From contig JAJDCQ010000230.1 of assembly GCA_029260755.1 (NCBI GenBank), forward strand, positions 56,947-120,946: a DNA stretch of 64,000 bases, in the 5' to 3' direction. The DNA comes from Planctomycetota bacterium. Lineage in GTDB: Bacteria; Planctomycetota; J058; JAJDCQ01. Positions 17,968-26,322 of this stretch are shown piece by piece; the stretch's first letter is position 1, and every line of letters begins with the position of its first letter. The position numbers were made by a program, and so were the translations under genes. Below the pieces are notes generated by a model. That model was not told where the DNA came from. It did no database searches and was given only the letters and a program-made list of their open reading frames with translations.

Positions 17968-17986
17968 GAGGCTCGGGGCGAGCCTC
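17968..17986 (+). terminator. Hairpin after VIT/vWA gene 2
   Basis: GAGGCTCG and CGAGCCTC form an 8-bp stem around a 3-base loop just downstream of the stop at 17956, followed by GTTCGTTCC. It is a plausible end for the operon. Confidence 0.5.
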
Positions 17987-18032
17987 GTTCGTTCCTGGAA
18001 CAGCCCGCGCAACGGCAATGGACCCGTACCAG

Positions 18033-18300
18033 GCAACTCGCAATCCGCGTAGTCCGCGTAATCCGCGGTTCCCACTGGGTTCAACGCCGAGAGAGACCGA
18101 ACCGCGGATTTCGCGGATTACCCGGACTGATTCGGGCGTCGCCGAGCCATTGCCGTCGCGTCGCGGTGCTCCCCCCGAGACTACTGGCAGGGAACGCCCG
18201 CGTCGGCGACGGACGCTCGTCGCGGCAGCTCGCAATCCAGTCGATCCAACAATCCGCGGGTCCCGTTCGTTCGTTCTCCCCCGAGGAGACCGAACCGCGG
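18033..18300. repeat. Family C inverted/direct repeat
   Basis: Two related blocks, 18033-18108 and 18224-18300, both begin with a GCA(A/G)CTCGCAATCC segment and end GAGACCGAACCGCGG, so an approximately 76-base unit is duplicated. In the first, the left arm 18042-18071 (TCCGCG every 9 bases) is 26/30 complementary to 18099-18128. The second block has lost the short-period arm. The element fills most of the 363-base gap 17957-18319 between convergent genes; no coding sequence is supported there. Confidence 0.65.
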
Positions 18301-18319
18301 GCAGCCGCGACGCGCGAGG

Positions 18320-21300
18320 TCAGTCGATCGGGCTCTTCCAGATCCGGACCTCGCCGTCCTCGCCGCCGGTGACGATCACCTTGCCGTCGCGCGACCAGTC
18401 GACCGACCAGACGGTCGAAGGATGCGTCCCGATGCCGCGGCTCGTCGGCGGGCCGCCGCCCTCCTCGACGGTCGGGAAGGACCAGAGGATCACCTGACCC
18501 GGCTCGCCGGCGTGCACCGAGACGAGGTGCCGGCCGGACGGGGCGATCGCGATGTCTTGGACCGGTCCGAAGCCCGCCTTCGATCCGCCGAGGCGCGCGA
18601 GGTGCTTCGGCCGCTCGCGCTGGGCGACGCGCCAGACGTTGATCGCGTGGTCCTCGCCGGCGCTCGCCAGGAACCGCCCATCCTCGCTCCACTCGAGGCG
18701 TCTCACCCTCGCCTCGAGGCCGTCGGCGTTGTCGCGATGCTCGGTCACCCGCTCGAGCTCGCGCTGCTCGCGCACATCCCACAGGACGACGTCGCCATCG
18801 GAGGTGGCGGTGGCCGCCTCCCGCGTCACCGGGTTGATCGCGACGTCCTCGACGCCGGCGTCGCCGTCCTTGCCGAGCATCCGCCAGGCCGCGCCGCCGC
18901 CTCGCCCGTCGAGGCCCCAGAAGCGAACCGTCCCGTCGTCGCTCGCCGCCGCGACGGTCACCCGTCGCCGGCCGGGCAACCAGTCGACGCCGAGGACGGC
19001 GCGTCCGCTCGGCGTCTGGAAGCGGTGGTCGGGATTGGTCTGGCCGGGCAACCACACGATCGCATCGCCGCCCTGCGTGCCGATGAGGAGGCTGCTCCCA
19101 TCGGGGCTCCAGGCGAGCGACCGCACCGGCGCCCCGACGAGGGAGGCCGGGAGCTGGGCGAAGAGCGTCTCGGCGCCGAGGTCGAAGACGTTCACGACCG
19201 CGTCGGTGCCGCCGGTCGCGAGCCGCGTCCCGTCGGGCGAGAGGGCGACGGCCCGGGCGGCGCCCCTGTGCGCGTCGATCTCGGCCCGATGCTCGTCGGT
19301 CGCCTCGCTCGGCGCGTCCTTGCCCGTCCAGAGCACCTCGGCGACGACCGGCGGAGCCTCGTTGCCGGCCGCATCGGTCGCGACGACCTCGATCTTCATC
19401 GTCCGGCGGATCTGGAGCCGGACCGTCGCCTCGAACGTGCTCCGCTCCGGGTCGCCCGGATCGACCTTCGCCGGCTTTCCGTTGATCGTGACGGTCACGC
19501 CCGGCTCGTCGACCCATCCCGTGATCGTCAGCCTCCGCGCCTGCTTGCCGTGGACGACCTCGGGAGGCGGCGGATCGAAGGTCGCCTTCGGCGCCGTCCG
19601 GTCGATCCGCACCCTGCGCGTGATGCTCGCCGAGTTGCCGGCCTCGTCGATGGCCTCGATCGAGAGTCGGTGCTCGCCCTCGGTGAGGAGGGCATGCTCA
19701 CCGACGAACGCACCATCCTCGGCGAGCTCGAGCGGCGCGTCGCCGAGGTTGACCGCGACGAGGCGCTCATCGGAGGCGCGCCCGCGGACGACGACCTTCT
19801 CCGCGCGGGTGACGAGACCGTCGACCGGCTCGTCCACCTCGAGCGTCGGCTTGATCGGATCGCAGACGAGCTCGACCGTCACCGCTGACGAGGCGTTGCC
19901 GGCCTGATCTCGAGCCGTCAACACTCGCTCGAGCGGCGTGCCATCCTCGGGAACGACGACGTCGATCCCGAACGAGCCGTCGGCGGCGATCCCGACCTCC
20001 TCCTCGCCGTCCAGCAGCAGCTCGGCCGGGTGCTCGTCGACGACCCGCCCCTTGAGCCTCCAGTTGGGAAGCGGGACGACGAGCTCGGTCGAGCCGCCCT
20101 CGATCGAGATCGTCGGCGCGCTCCGGTCGACCTCGACCTGGATCGCCGCGGCGACTCCGAGCTGGGCGCCGCCCGCCCAGGCGCCGACCTCGACGACGGC
20201 GCTGCCGTCGGCGGCCGGCAGGGCGACCTCGAGGACGAAGGCGCCGTCGGAGCCGATGGGAGCCTCGTCCTCCTCGCCCGAGCGGACCCTGGCGCCGGCG
20301 CGCTCGGTCTCGCCCCCGCCGGTCAGCACGACGCGGCCGCGCACGACGAGGCGCTCGGCGGCGGTCACGACGATCGCCTCGGTCGGCTGGACGATCTCGA
20401 GCGTCGCGGCGAGCGGCGCGGTCGCGCCGGCCTCCCCCGTCGCCCCGGTCGGGATCGAGCCGGTCGCCGCGTCCGGCCCGGCCGACGCCGTCGCGGGTTC
20501 TCCGTCCACGGGCGGGCTTCCGACATCGCCCTCCTCGAACGAGCCGAGCAGCTTCGCCCCGGCGACGACCGAGAGGAGGAACACGAGGCCGAGGATCACG
20601 ACCGGCCCGGTCGGGAACGGGGGCGGGGCCGCCTCCACCCGTTGCGACGAGCCCGGCCGAGCCGCGCCTCGGCTGACGGGCGCTCGGCGCGTCGAGCTCG
20701 AGTGGCGCCGGTGACGGCTGCTGCTCCCGCCCGCGCGCACCCGCTGCGACGAGCCGCGCCGGCTCGGGGGCGTCGCCGCGGGCGCGGCGACCTCGGGGAC
20801 CGGCTCGCCGCGACAGAACGCGCCGAGCGCCTGGGCGAGCGCGTCGGCGGTCGCGAAGCGATCCTGCGGCTTCTTCCGGAGGCAGCGCAGCACGATCGCC
20901 TCGAGCTCGGCCGGGATGCCCGGCGTGAACTTCCGCGGGCTGGGCGGCTCCTCGGTGAGGATCCGCATCATCGTCGAGACGGCGTCGCCGCTCTGAAACG
21001 GCTCGTGGAGGGTCAGGGCAGCGTAGAGCACCGCGCCCAGCGCCCACACGTCGGTCGGCGGCGCGATCGCGCCGCGGGTCCGGTCGGCCTGCTCGGGCGC
21101 CATGTAGGCGGGCGTCCCGACGGTCGTGCCGGCGGCGGTGAGGTGACCGTCCGAGGCGGCGTCGCGGGCGAGGCCGAAGTCGAGCAGGTTCGGGATCCCC
21201 TCGCCATCGATGATGATGTTCTGCGGCTTCACGTCGCGATGGATGACGCCCTGCTCGTGGGCGTGGTGGAGGGCGGAGGCGAGCTGCGCGCCGACGTGGG

Positions 21301-22027
21301 CGAGCGCCTCCGGCTGCATCCGTCCGCGCTTGAGGCGCTGCAGGAGCGTCTCCCCCTCGATCCGGTCCATCACGATGTAGGGCGTGCCCTCGTGCTCGCC
21401 GATGTCGAAGACGTTGACGATGCTCCGGTGACGGAGCTTGGCGATGGCGAGCGCCTCCCGGCGGAAGCGCTCGAGGTCCTCGGAGCCGGTGAAGGCGTCG
21501 GCCTGGATCGCCTTGATCGCGACGTCGCGCTGCATCGCCGGGTCGAACGCCCCGTAGACGATCCCCATCCCGCCGCGCCCGATCACCCGCCGGATCTCGT
21601 AGCGGTCGATCTTGGTCGGCATCGCCAGATCCTCGGCGGTGCGCGGCTGGAGATGCCCGGGCGCGGCCGCCTCGTGAGCGGCGACCGCGGAGATCGGGCC
21701 GGTCGGCATCGGTGGCGGCGGCGCGGCCGGTCGTGGCGCGGCCGATGGAGGCGCGGCCGATGGAGGCGCGGGGGGTGGAGGCGCCGGCGCCCCGCCGGTC
21801 GGCGGGGACGCCGTCCGGACAGGGACCACACCAGGCCCCGGGAACGGGGCGGGGAGCTGCGCAGGAGGCGGTGGCGCCCCGGGCGGTGGCCCGGGCGGGA
21901 CGTCGGACACGGTGGTGAGCCCCGGGCAGGGTGCTGCGGCGGCTCCAGATCCGAGCCCATGGTGGCAGCTCGGACCACGGCGCTGCAACGCCGCGGGAGC
22001 CCGGAGGTCCGGGGCGGCACGCTCCAC
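18320..22027 (-). CDS. Ser/Thr protein kinase with Ig-like and WD40 extracytoplasmic part
   Basis: 1235 residues from a GTG at 22027; another GTG at 21910 would remove part of the Pro-rich head. The order is a Pro/Ala-rich head (1-135); a Hanks kinase (142-405) with Gly loop IGRGGMGIVY, Lys172, HRDVKPQN (Asp265), DFG (283-285) and APEQ; a basic linker; a membrane segment (474-494); beta-rich Ig-like repeats (about 510-880, such as VTVELVCDPIKPTLEV and DEAGNSASITRRV); then WD40 repeats (about 900-1235). All catalytic residues are present, so it should be an active membrane kinase with a large outward-facing sensor. It starts 11 bases after the carbamoyltransferase stop. Confidence 0.92.
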   Translation of the reverse strand: MERAAPDLRAPAALQRRGPSCHHGLGSGAAAAPCPGLTTVSDVPPGPPPGAPPPPAQLPAPFPGPGVVPVRTASPPTGGAPAPPPPAPPSAAPPSAAPRPAAPPPPMPTGPISAVAAHEAAAPGHLQPRTAEDLAMPTKIDRYEIRRVIGRGGMGIVYGAFDPAMQRDVAIKAIQADAFTGSEDLERFRREALAIAKLRHRSIVNVFDIGEHEGTPYIVMDRIEGETLLQRLKRGRMQPEALAHVGAQLASALHHAHEQGVIHRDVKPQNIIIDGEGIPNLLDFGLARDAASDGHLTAAGTTVGTPAYMAPEQADRTRGAIAPPTDVWALGAVLYAALTLHEPFQSGDAVSTMMRILTEEPPSPRKFTPGIPAELEAIVLRCLRKKPQDRFATADALAQALGAFCRGEPVPEVAAPAATPPSRRGSSQRVRAGGSSSRHRRHSSSTRRAPVSRGAARPGSSQRVEAAPPPFPTGPVVILGLVFLLSVVAGAKLLGSFEEGDVGSPPVDGEPATASAGPDAATGSIPTGATGEAGATAPLAATLEIVQPTEAIVVTAAERLVVRGRVVLTGGGETERAGARVRSGEEDEAPIGSDGAFVLEVALPAADGSAVVEVGAWAGGAQLGVAAAIQVEVDRSAPTISIEGGSTELVVPLPNWRLKGRVVDEHPAELLLDGEEEVGIAADGSFGIDVVVPEDGTPLERVLTARDQAGNASSAVTVELVCDPIKPTLEVDEPVDGLVTRAEKVVVRGRASDERLVAVNLGDAPLELAEDGAFVGEHALLTEGEHRLSIEAIDEAGNSASITRRVRIDRTAPKATFDPPPPEVVHGKQARRLTITGWVDEPGVTVTINGKPAKVDPGDPERSTFEATVRLQIRRTMKIEVVATDAAGNEAPPVVAEVLWTGKDAPSEATDEHRAEIDAHRGAARAVALSPDGTRLATGGTDAVVNVFDLGAETLFAQLPASLVGAPVRSLAWSPDGSSLLIGTQGGDAIVWLPGQTNPDHRFQTPSGRAVLGVDWLPGRRRVTVAAASDDGTVRFWGLDGRGGGAAWRMLGKDGDAGVEDVAINPVTREAATATSDGDVVLWDVREQRELERVTEHRDNADGLEARVRRLEWSEDGRFLASAGEDHAINVWRVAQRERPKHLARLGGSKAGFGPVQDIAIAPSGRHLVSVHAGEPGQVILWSFPTVEEGGGPPTSRGIGTHPSTVWSVDWSRDGKVIVTGGEDGEVRIWKSPID

Positions 22028-22038
22028 CCGAGATCCCG

Positions 22039-23757
22039 TCAGGGCTGTCGCTTACGAATCCAGTGCCGCCCCATGACGAGGTGCTCGAGGCCGCACCCAA
22101 AGAACATCGCGATCGCGTCCTTCGGAGCGCACACCATCGGCTCGCCGCGGCGGTTGAGCGAGGTGTTGAGGACCACCGGGACGCCGCTCTTCTCCGCGAA
22201 GCTCGAGATGAGCCGGTGGTAGAGCGGGTTCGCCTCCTTGGTGACGACCTGCGGCCGGGCCGTCCCGTCGACGTGGACGATCTCGGGCACCTTGTCGGTC
22301 CACTTCTTCGGGATCTCGAAGGCGAGCGTCATGAACGGCGCGGGATGGTCCGACCCGAGGACGTCGGCGGCGTGCTCCGCGAGGATGGATGGGCAGAACG
22401 GGCGCCACGGCTCGCGGAACTTGATCCGCTCGTTGATGTCGTCGGCCGTCCCCTTCACGGTCGGGTTGCCGATGATCGAACGGTTGCCGAGGGCGCGCGG
22501 GCCCCACTCCATCCGCCCCTGGAACCACGCGACCGCGTTCCCCTCGTGGAGCAGGCGCGCGCCGAGCTCCGCGGCGTCGTCGACCTTCTCGCTCGGGATC
22601 CGGAGCTGCTCGAGCTCGGCGGCGATCGCGTCGTCGCTGTACTCCGGGCCGTAGTAGGCGTGGGTCATCGCGGGGACGGTCTCGCCGCGCTCGGCGGCGA
22701 CGTACGTGGCGGCGCCGAGCGGCGCGCCGGCGTCGTTCGCGGCCGGCTGGATGTAGACCTCGTTCACGAGCGGGTGCTCGAGGAGCTTCCGGTTCGCGGC
22801 GACGTTGAGGGCGCAGCCGCCGGCGAGGCAGAGACGCCCCTTCGTCCGCTCGAGCGTCCCCTTCAGATGATGCTCGAGGAGCTGCAGGAGGACGTCCTCG
22901 TAGGTCTTCTGGGTCGCCGCGGCGATGTCGGCGTAGGACTGGACGAGGTCGTCGCCCTCGCGCGGCGGGCCGAGGAGCTCGACGAGCGCCCGGCTGTAGA
23001 CCTTGTCGGGGCGAGCGCGCCGGCTGCGCGTCGCCCACACGTAGGCATCGTTGATCCGGAAGGTGCCGTTCTTCACGCTCACCAGCGGCGAGAGGTCGAC
23101 CTTGCCCGGATCGCCGAACGGCGCCATCCCCATCACCTTCCACTCGCCGTCGTCCCGCGCGAAGCCGAGGAAGTCGGTGATGGTCGAGTAGAAGAAGCCG
23201 AGCGAGTCGGGGTTGCAGACCTCGTGGAGGATCGTGATCTTGCCGGCCTGCCCATCGGCGAACATCGTCGAGGTGAACTCGCCCGAGCCGTCGATCGTCA
23301 GGATGGCGGCATCGTCCCAGCCCGAGAGGTGGTAGGCGCTGCTCGCGTGGGCGAGGTGGTGCTCGACGAAGCGGAGCTCGGTCCGGTCGGGGTCGATCCC
23401 CGCGCTCCGGAGCGAGTCGGCGACCTTCTTCCGCTGGCGCCGCTCCTCGGCCGCCGCCCCCCACAGGACGCGCCACGCGCGCGAGGGGCGGGCGAGGAGG
23501 CAGCGGAGGATGTAGCCCCATCGATGGCGACGGTAGGCGACCCGCGACCACGGAAACGCGACGGTCGTCACGTCCTCGGGCTTGACGCCGGCCGTCTCGA
23601 GGCAGAACTGGATCGCGCGCGTCGGGAGCTTGCGGACGGCGTGCTTGTCGCGGATCAGGCGCTCCTCCTCGACGGCCGCCTTGACCTCGCCATCGACGAG
23701 AATGGCGGCGGCCGGGTCGTGGAGAAACGGCGTTCCGATGCCCAGAATGACCGACAT
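22039..23757 (-). CDS. NodU/CmcH-type carbamoyltransferase 1
   Basis: 572 residues from the ATG at 23757 (MSVILGIG). The N-terminal ASKHA-fold part opens with LGIGTPFLHDPAAAILVDG and has the EEERL motif and the HHLAHASSAYHLSG block; the C-terminal carbamoyl-transferase part includes MEWGPRALGNRSI, RIKFREPWRPFCPSIL and NTSLNRRGEPMV. This family transfers carbamoyl from carbamoyl phosphate, through carbamoyl-AMP, to hydroxyls of sugars or natural products. The glycosyltransferases next door suggest a surface glycan as acceptor. It is a paralogue of the 46780-48498 gene, equally long. Confidence 0.93.
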   Translation of the reverse strand: MSVILGIGTPFLHDPAAAILVDGEVKAAVEEERLIRDKHAVRKLPTRAIQFCLETAGVKPEDVTTVAFPWSRVAYRRHRWGYILRCLLARPSRAWRVLWGAAAEERRQRKKVADSLRSAGIDPDRTELRFVEHHLAHASSAYHLSGWDDAAILTIDGSGEFTSTMFADGQAGKITILHEVCNPDSLGFFYSTITDFLGFARDDGEWKVMGMAPFGDPGKVDLSPLVSVKNGTFRINDAYVWATRSRRARPDKVYSRALVELLGPPREGDDLVQSYADIAAATQKTYEDVLLQLLEHHLKGTLERTKGRLCLAGGCALNVAANRKLLEHPLVNEVYIQPAANDAGAPLGAATYVAAERGETVPAMTHAYYGPEYSDDAIAAELEQLRIPSEKVDDAAELGARLLHEGNAVAWFQGRMEWGPRALGNRSIIGNPTVKGTADDINERIKFREPWRPFCPSILAEHAADVLGSDHPAPFMTLAFEIPKKWTDKVPEIVHVDGTARPQVVTKEANPLYHRLISSFAEKSGVPVVLNTSLNRRGEPMVCAPKDAIAMFFGCGLEHLVMGRHWIRKRQP

Positions 23758-23843
23758 CGCGGGATCAGCGACCTCCGAAGGACCTCGGGTGGCAAGCGAG
23801 GACGGAATCGTAGCCCCCGCTTCATCCCACCGCAAGCGTCGGG

Positions 23844-23873
23844 TTTACAGCGTCGCAGCGACGGCCCTATAAT
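23844..23873 (+). promoter_or_regulatory. Sigma-70 promoter of the GT2 gene
   Basis: TTTACA and a consensus TATAAT are separated by 18 bases. The start would fall near 23880, about 20 bases before the TTG start codon at 23900, leaving space for the GGGAGAGA ribosome site. Confidence 0.65.
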
Positions 23874-23899
23874 CGACTCGCCGTCCGGGAGAGAACGCC

Positions 23900-24994
23900 T
23901 TGCCGCTGGTCACCGTCGTCCTGCCCGCCCGCTCCGAAGACCTCCAGGCGACCCAGCCGACCCGCACCGAGGGTGGCGATCCGGAGGGGCCCCTCACGCC
24001 CGGCTACGAGGCGGCCGTCCGGTCCCTCCAGGCGCAGCGCCCCGGCGACGTCGAGGTCGTCCTGGCCGGCGCCGCCGATGACTTCGCCGAGGCGTTCTGC
24101 GCGGCGGTCGGAAAGGAGTGGTCGGACCAGGTCCGGGCGGTCAACGTCACCAAGCGAAGGAAGAAGGTGCCGGACGAGTTCCCCGGCGCGCCCGCGCCGA
24201 TCGCCGGCGTCGCCCGCGCGCGGAACGCCGGCGTCGCCGCCGCGACCGGGTCGCGCTACGTCGCGTTCCTCGAGCCCGGCGACGAGTGGGGCGAGGGGCA
24301 CATCGAGAAGCACGTCGCGGCCCTCGAGGGCGACAGCGGCCTCGGCGCGAGCTACGCCCGCTACACCCTGCTGCGGCCCGACGGGAGCAAGCGGACCCGC
24401 CCGTCGGTCGGCCGGGCCGGCCAGATCTTCGAGGGCCTGGTCGAGCGGCGGCAGCTCTTCTACACCCCGAGCGCGCTCGTCACCCGCCGCGACGTCCTGG
24501 TTCGGACGCTGCCGCGCGCGAAGAGCGGGGCGAAGCGCCGCCGGGCGGGCGCCTTCGACGAGACGCTCGACGGCGTCGAGGGGCTCGACCTGCTCCTGCG
24601 CCTCTCGCGCGACTGGGCCGTCGCGTTCGTCGACGCGGCGCCGCCGGTGCTCACGCCGCAGCGGCGCGAGGACGAGGGCGTCATCGAGCGTCGGATCCGG
24701 ATCTTCATCGGTCTGCTCTATGCGAGCCGGCCGAAGCTCGGGAGCAACGCCGAGAAGCTCATCCGGGGCCGCCTCGCCCACGAGCTGGTGCAGCTCGGCA
24801 AGCTCCACTACAGCCGCGGCGACTACGACCGGGCCGGGCGCCTCTTCAACGAGGCGGCGAAGGCCGCGCCGCGCTACGTGAAGGGCCGGCGGTATCAGTT
24901 CCTCAACTTCGTCCGGGACAAGCTCAAGGGCAGCGAGTCGACGGCCGAGCTCGACGCGGTGAGCGAGGACCCCGACGAGGACGACGACGAGTAG
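23900..24994 (+). CDS. Family 2-like glycosyltransferase with helical tail
   Basis: 364 residues starting at a TTG (23900), supported by the promoter and ribosome site just upstream. The GT-A core is recognisable: VTVVLPARSEDL at the N-terminus, ARARNAGVAAATGSRYVAFLEPGDEW where GT2 enzymes have the ARNxG and DxD region; the usual DDD is replaced by LEPGDEW, so metal/sugar binding may be altered. After about residue 270 the chain is helical and ends with an acidic tail (DEDDDE). It is divergent from the carbamoyltransferase and convergent with another GT2 across repeat A2. A role in building a surface polysaccharide is likely. Confidence 0.75.
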   Translation: MPLVTVVLPARSEDLQATQPTRTEGGDPEGPLTPGYEAAVRSLQAQRPGDVEVVLAGAADDFAEAFCAAVGKEWSDQVRAVNVTKRRKKVPDEFPGAPAPIAGVARARNAGVAAATGSRYVAFLEPGDEWGEGHIEKHVAALEGDSGLGASYARYTLLRPDGSKRTRPSVGRAGQIFEGLVERRQLFYTPSALVTRRDVLVRTLPRAKSGAKRRRAGAFDETLDGVEGLDLLLRLSRDWAVAFVDAAPPVLTPQRREDEGVIERRIRIFIGLLYASRPKLGSNAEKLIRGRLAHELVQLGKLHYSRGDYDRAGRLFNEAAKAAPRYVKGRRYQFLNFVRDKLKGSESTAELDAVSEDPDEDDDE

Positions 24995-25013
24995 ACGGCG
25001 GCGGCCGTGGTGA

Positions 25014-25299
25014 CTTCGCCTTCGGCGAAGAGGATGTCACCACGGAGACACGGAGAACACGGAGGACTCCCGGAGAGAGACGCGAGGGGCTCCTCCCGGA
25101 CTGGCACGTCCGTCCGCCCGCCCGTCTCTCTTCAACGGAGATCAGGCGCACCCGAAGCTCCTCCGTGCCTCCGTGTCTCCGTGGTTCCATCCTCGTCGCG
25201 AAGCGACGACATCAACCCAGGAGGCGCTGCCCGCCCTTCTCCGTGATTCTCCGTGTTCTCCGTGTCTCCGTGGTGACATCCCGTCCGCCGCAGGCGGAC
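25014..25299. repeat. Family A inverted-repeat element, copy A2
   Basis: The largest copy. Outer hairpin CTTCGCC-TTC-GGCGAAG (25014-25030), left arm from 25033, an inner unit 25166-25209 with hairpin TCGTCGC-GAA-GCGACGA (25193-25209), the conserved interior (25210-25230, the reverse complement of that in A1), a right arm ending GTGGTGACATC at 25280 and an outer hairpin GTCCGCC-GCA-GGCGGAC (25283-25299). It accounts for nearly all of the 330-base gap between two convergent glycosyltransferase genes and could serve as a two-way terminator. Short open frames inside are by-products of the repeat. Confidence 0.85.
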
Positions 25300-25324
25300 T
25301 CGCTGCCAAGCCAACCGCCAACCG

Positions 25325-26242
25325 CTACTCGGGCGTCGCCTCGCCCTTCCCGCCGAAGAGCCGCTTCACCGCGAGCTTCCCGAGGGCGCGCCACGCCTTC
25401 ACCGACGTGGGGCAGATCTTCACCGCGCGGCGCAGGTCTTCCCGCGCCGGCTCGACCTCGCCCGCCCGCGCCTTCTCCCGGGCGAGCCTCACGAGGTGGT
25501 AGGCGAGCTTGCGCCGCGCCGCCCGGTCGAGGGGCCGGTCGCCCGTCTTGCCGGCGAGCTCGACGAGGCCGCCGAAGATCTCGACCTTCTCCTCGTGGAT
25601 CCGCCGGACGTTGCGGGTGATGTTGCCGGTGTGCGCGCGGTAGAAGGTGAGCGGCTCGGGGATGAAGCCGAACGGGTGCTCCCGGGCGAGGCGGAAGAAC
25701 AGCTCGTAGTCGTCGCAGATCCGGAGCGACTCCTTGAGCCCGCCGGCGCCGAGGTAGACCTCGCGCTTCACGACCACGACCGAGCACGTCGTGATGTAGC
25801 TCTTGCGCACGAGCGGGACGAAGATCATCCCCGAGGGCGCGCGCCGCGGCTTGATCTTGTTGACCTTCCCGTCGAGGAGGAACGCGCTCTGGCTGAACGT
25901 CAGCACCCACTCGGGGTGGGCGGCGTGGGCCTCGACGTGCTTCGCGACCTTGTTCGTCTCCCAGAGGTCGTCGGAGTCGAGGAGCGCGATCAGCTCGCCC
26001 TTCGCCTCGCGCACGCCGTGGTTGCGCGCGGCCGGCGCGCCCGCGTTCTCCTGACGGATCACGGTCACCTTCGGGTGGTCGCCGATCTCACCGAGCACCT
26101 CGGCCGCCGGCGTGCTCGAGCCGTCGTCGACGACGATCACCTCGAGGTCTTCGAAGCTCTGCGCGAGGGCGCTCTCGACCGCCTTTCGGAGGAAGTCGGG
26201 GTCCTGCTCGTAGGTGGGGATGACGACGCTGACTGCCGGCAT
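25325..26242 (-). CDS. Family 2 glycosyltransferase
   Basis: 305 residues. A canonical GT-A fold: VSVVIPTYEQDPDFLRKAVE, VIVVDDGSSTPA (nucleotide-binding DDGSS), AARNHGVREAKGELIALLDSDDLW (the DSDD metal motif) and ICDDYELFFRLA (the catalytic ED-type region). After about residue 230 a helical TPR-like tail (KARAGEVEPAREDLRRAVKICP) is appended. It is cytoplasmic and should transfer a sugar from a nucleotide sugar to a surface-glycan intermediate. It is a single gene facing the other GT2 across repeat A2; upstream on its own strand is a TAGAAT -10-like box near 26253 but no convincing -35. Confidence 0.92.
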   Translation of the reverse strand: MPAVSVVIPTYEQDPDFLRKAVESALAQSFEDLEVIVVDDGSSTPAAEVLGEIGDHPKVTVIRQENAGAPAARNHGVREAKGELIALLDSDDLWETNKVAKHVEAHAAHPEWVLTFSQSAFLLDGKVNKIKPRRAPSGMIFVPLVRKSYITTCSVVVVKREVYLGAGGLKESLRICDDYELFFRLAREHPFGFIPEPLTFYRAHTGNITRNVRRIHEEKVEIFGGLVELAGKTGDRPLDRAARRKLAYHLVRLAREKARAGEVEPAREDLRRAVKICPTSVKAWRALGKLAVKRLFGGKGEATPE

Positions 26243-26285
26243 GGAAGGCGCATTCTAACCGGCGGCGGGCGATCCGCGAACCGTG

Positions 26286-26291
26286 TATACT
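26286..26291 (+). promoter_or_regulatory. Candidate -10 box for the SGNH hydrolase gene
   Basis: TATACT stands in a GC-rich context 31 bases before the GTG at 26323. No -35 hexamer can be assigned with confidence. Confidence 0.3.
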
Positions 26292-26322
26292 CTCGCCCCG
26301 AGCCAGCGAGAGCGATCGAAGC

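Noticed and set aside
15233..18235. A 1000-codon minus-strand open frame over the VIT/vWA 2 gene
   Set aside because: Its translation is Arg/Leu/Ala/Asp shadow sequence with no domain, while the plus strand encodes a well-conserved VIT/vWA protein.
25007..25246. Short open frames with peptides like SPRRHGEHGG
   Set aside because: They are translations of the short-period repeat A2 and recur in any copy of the element.
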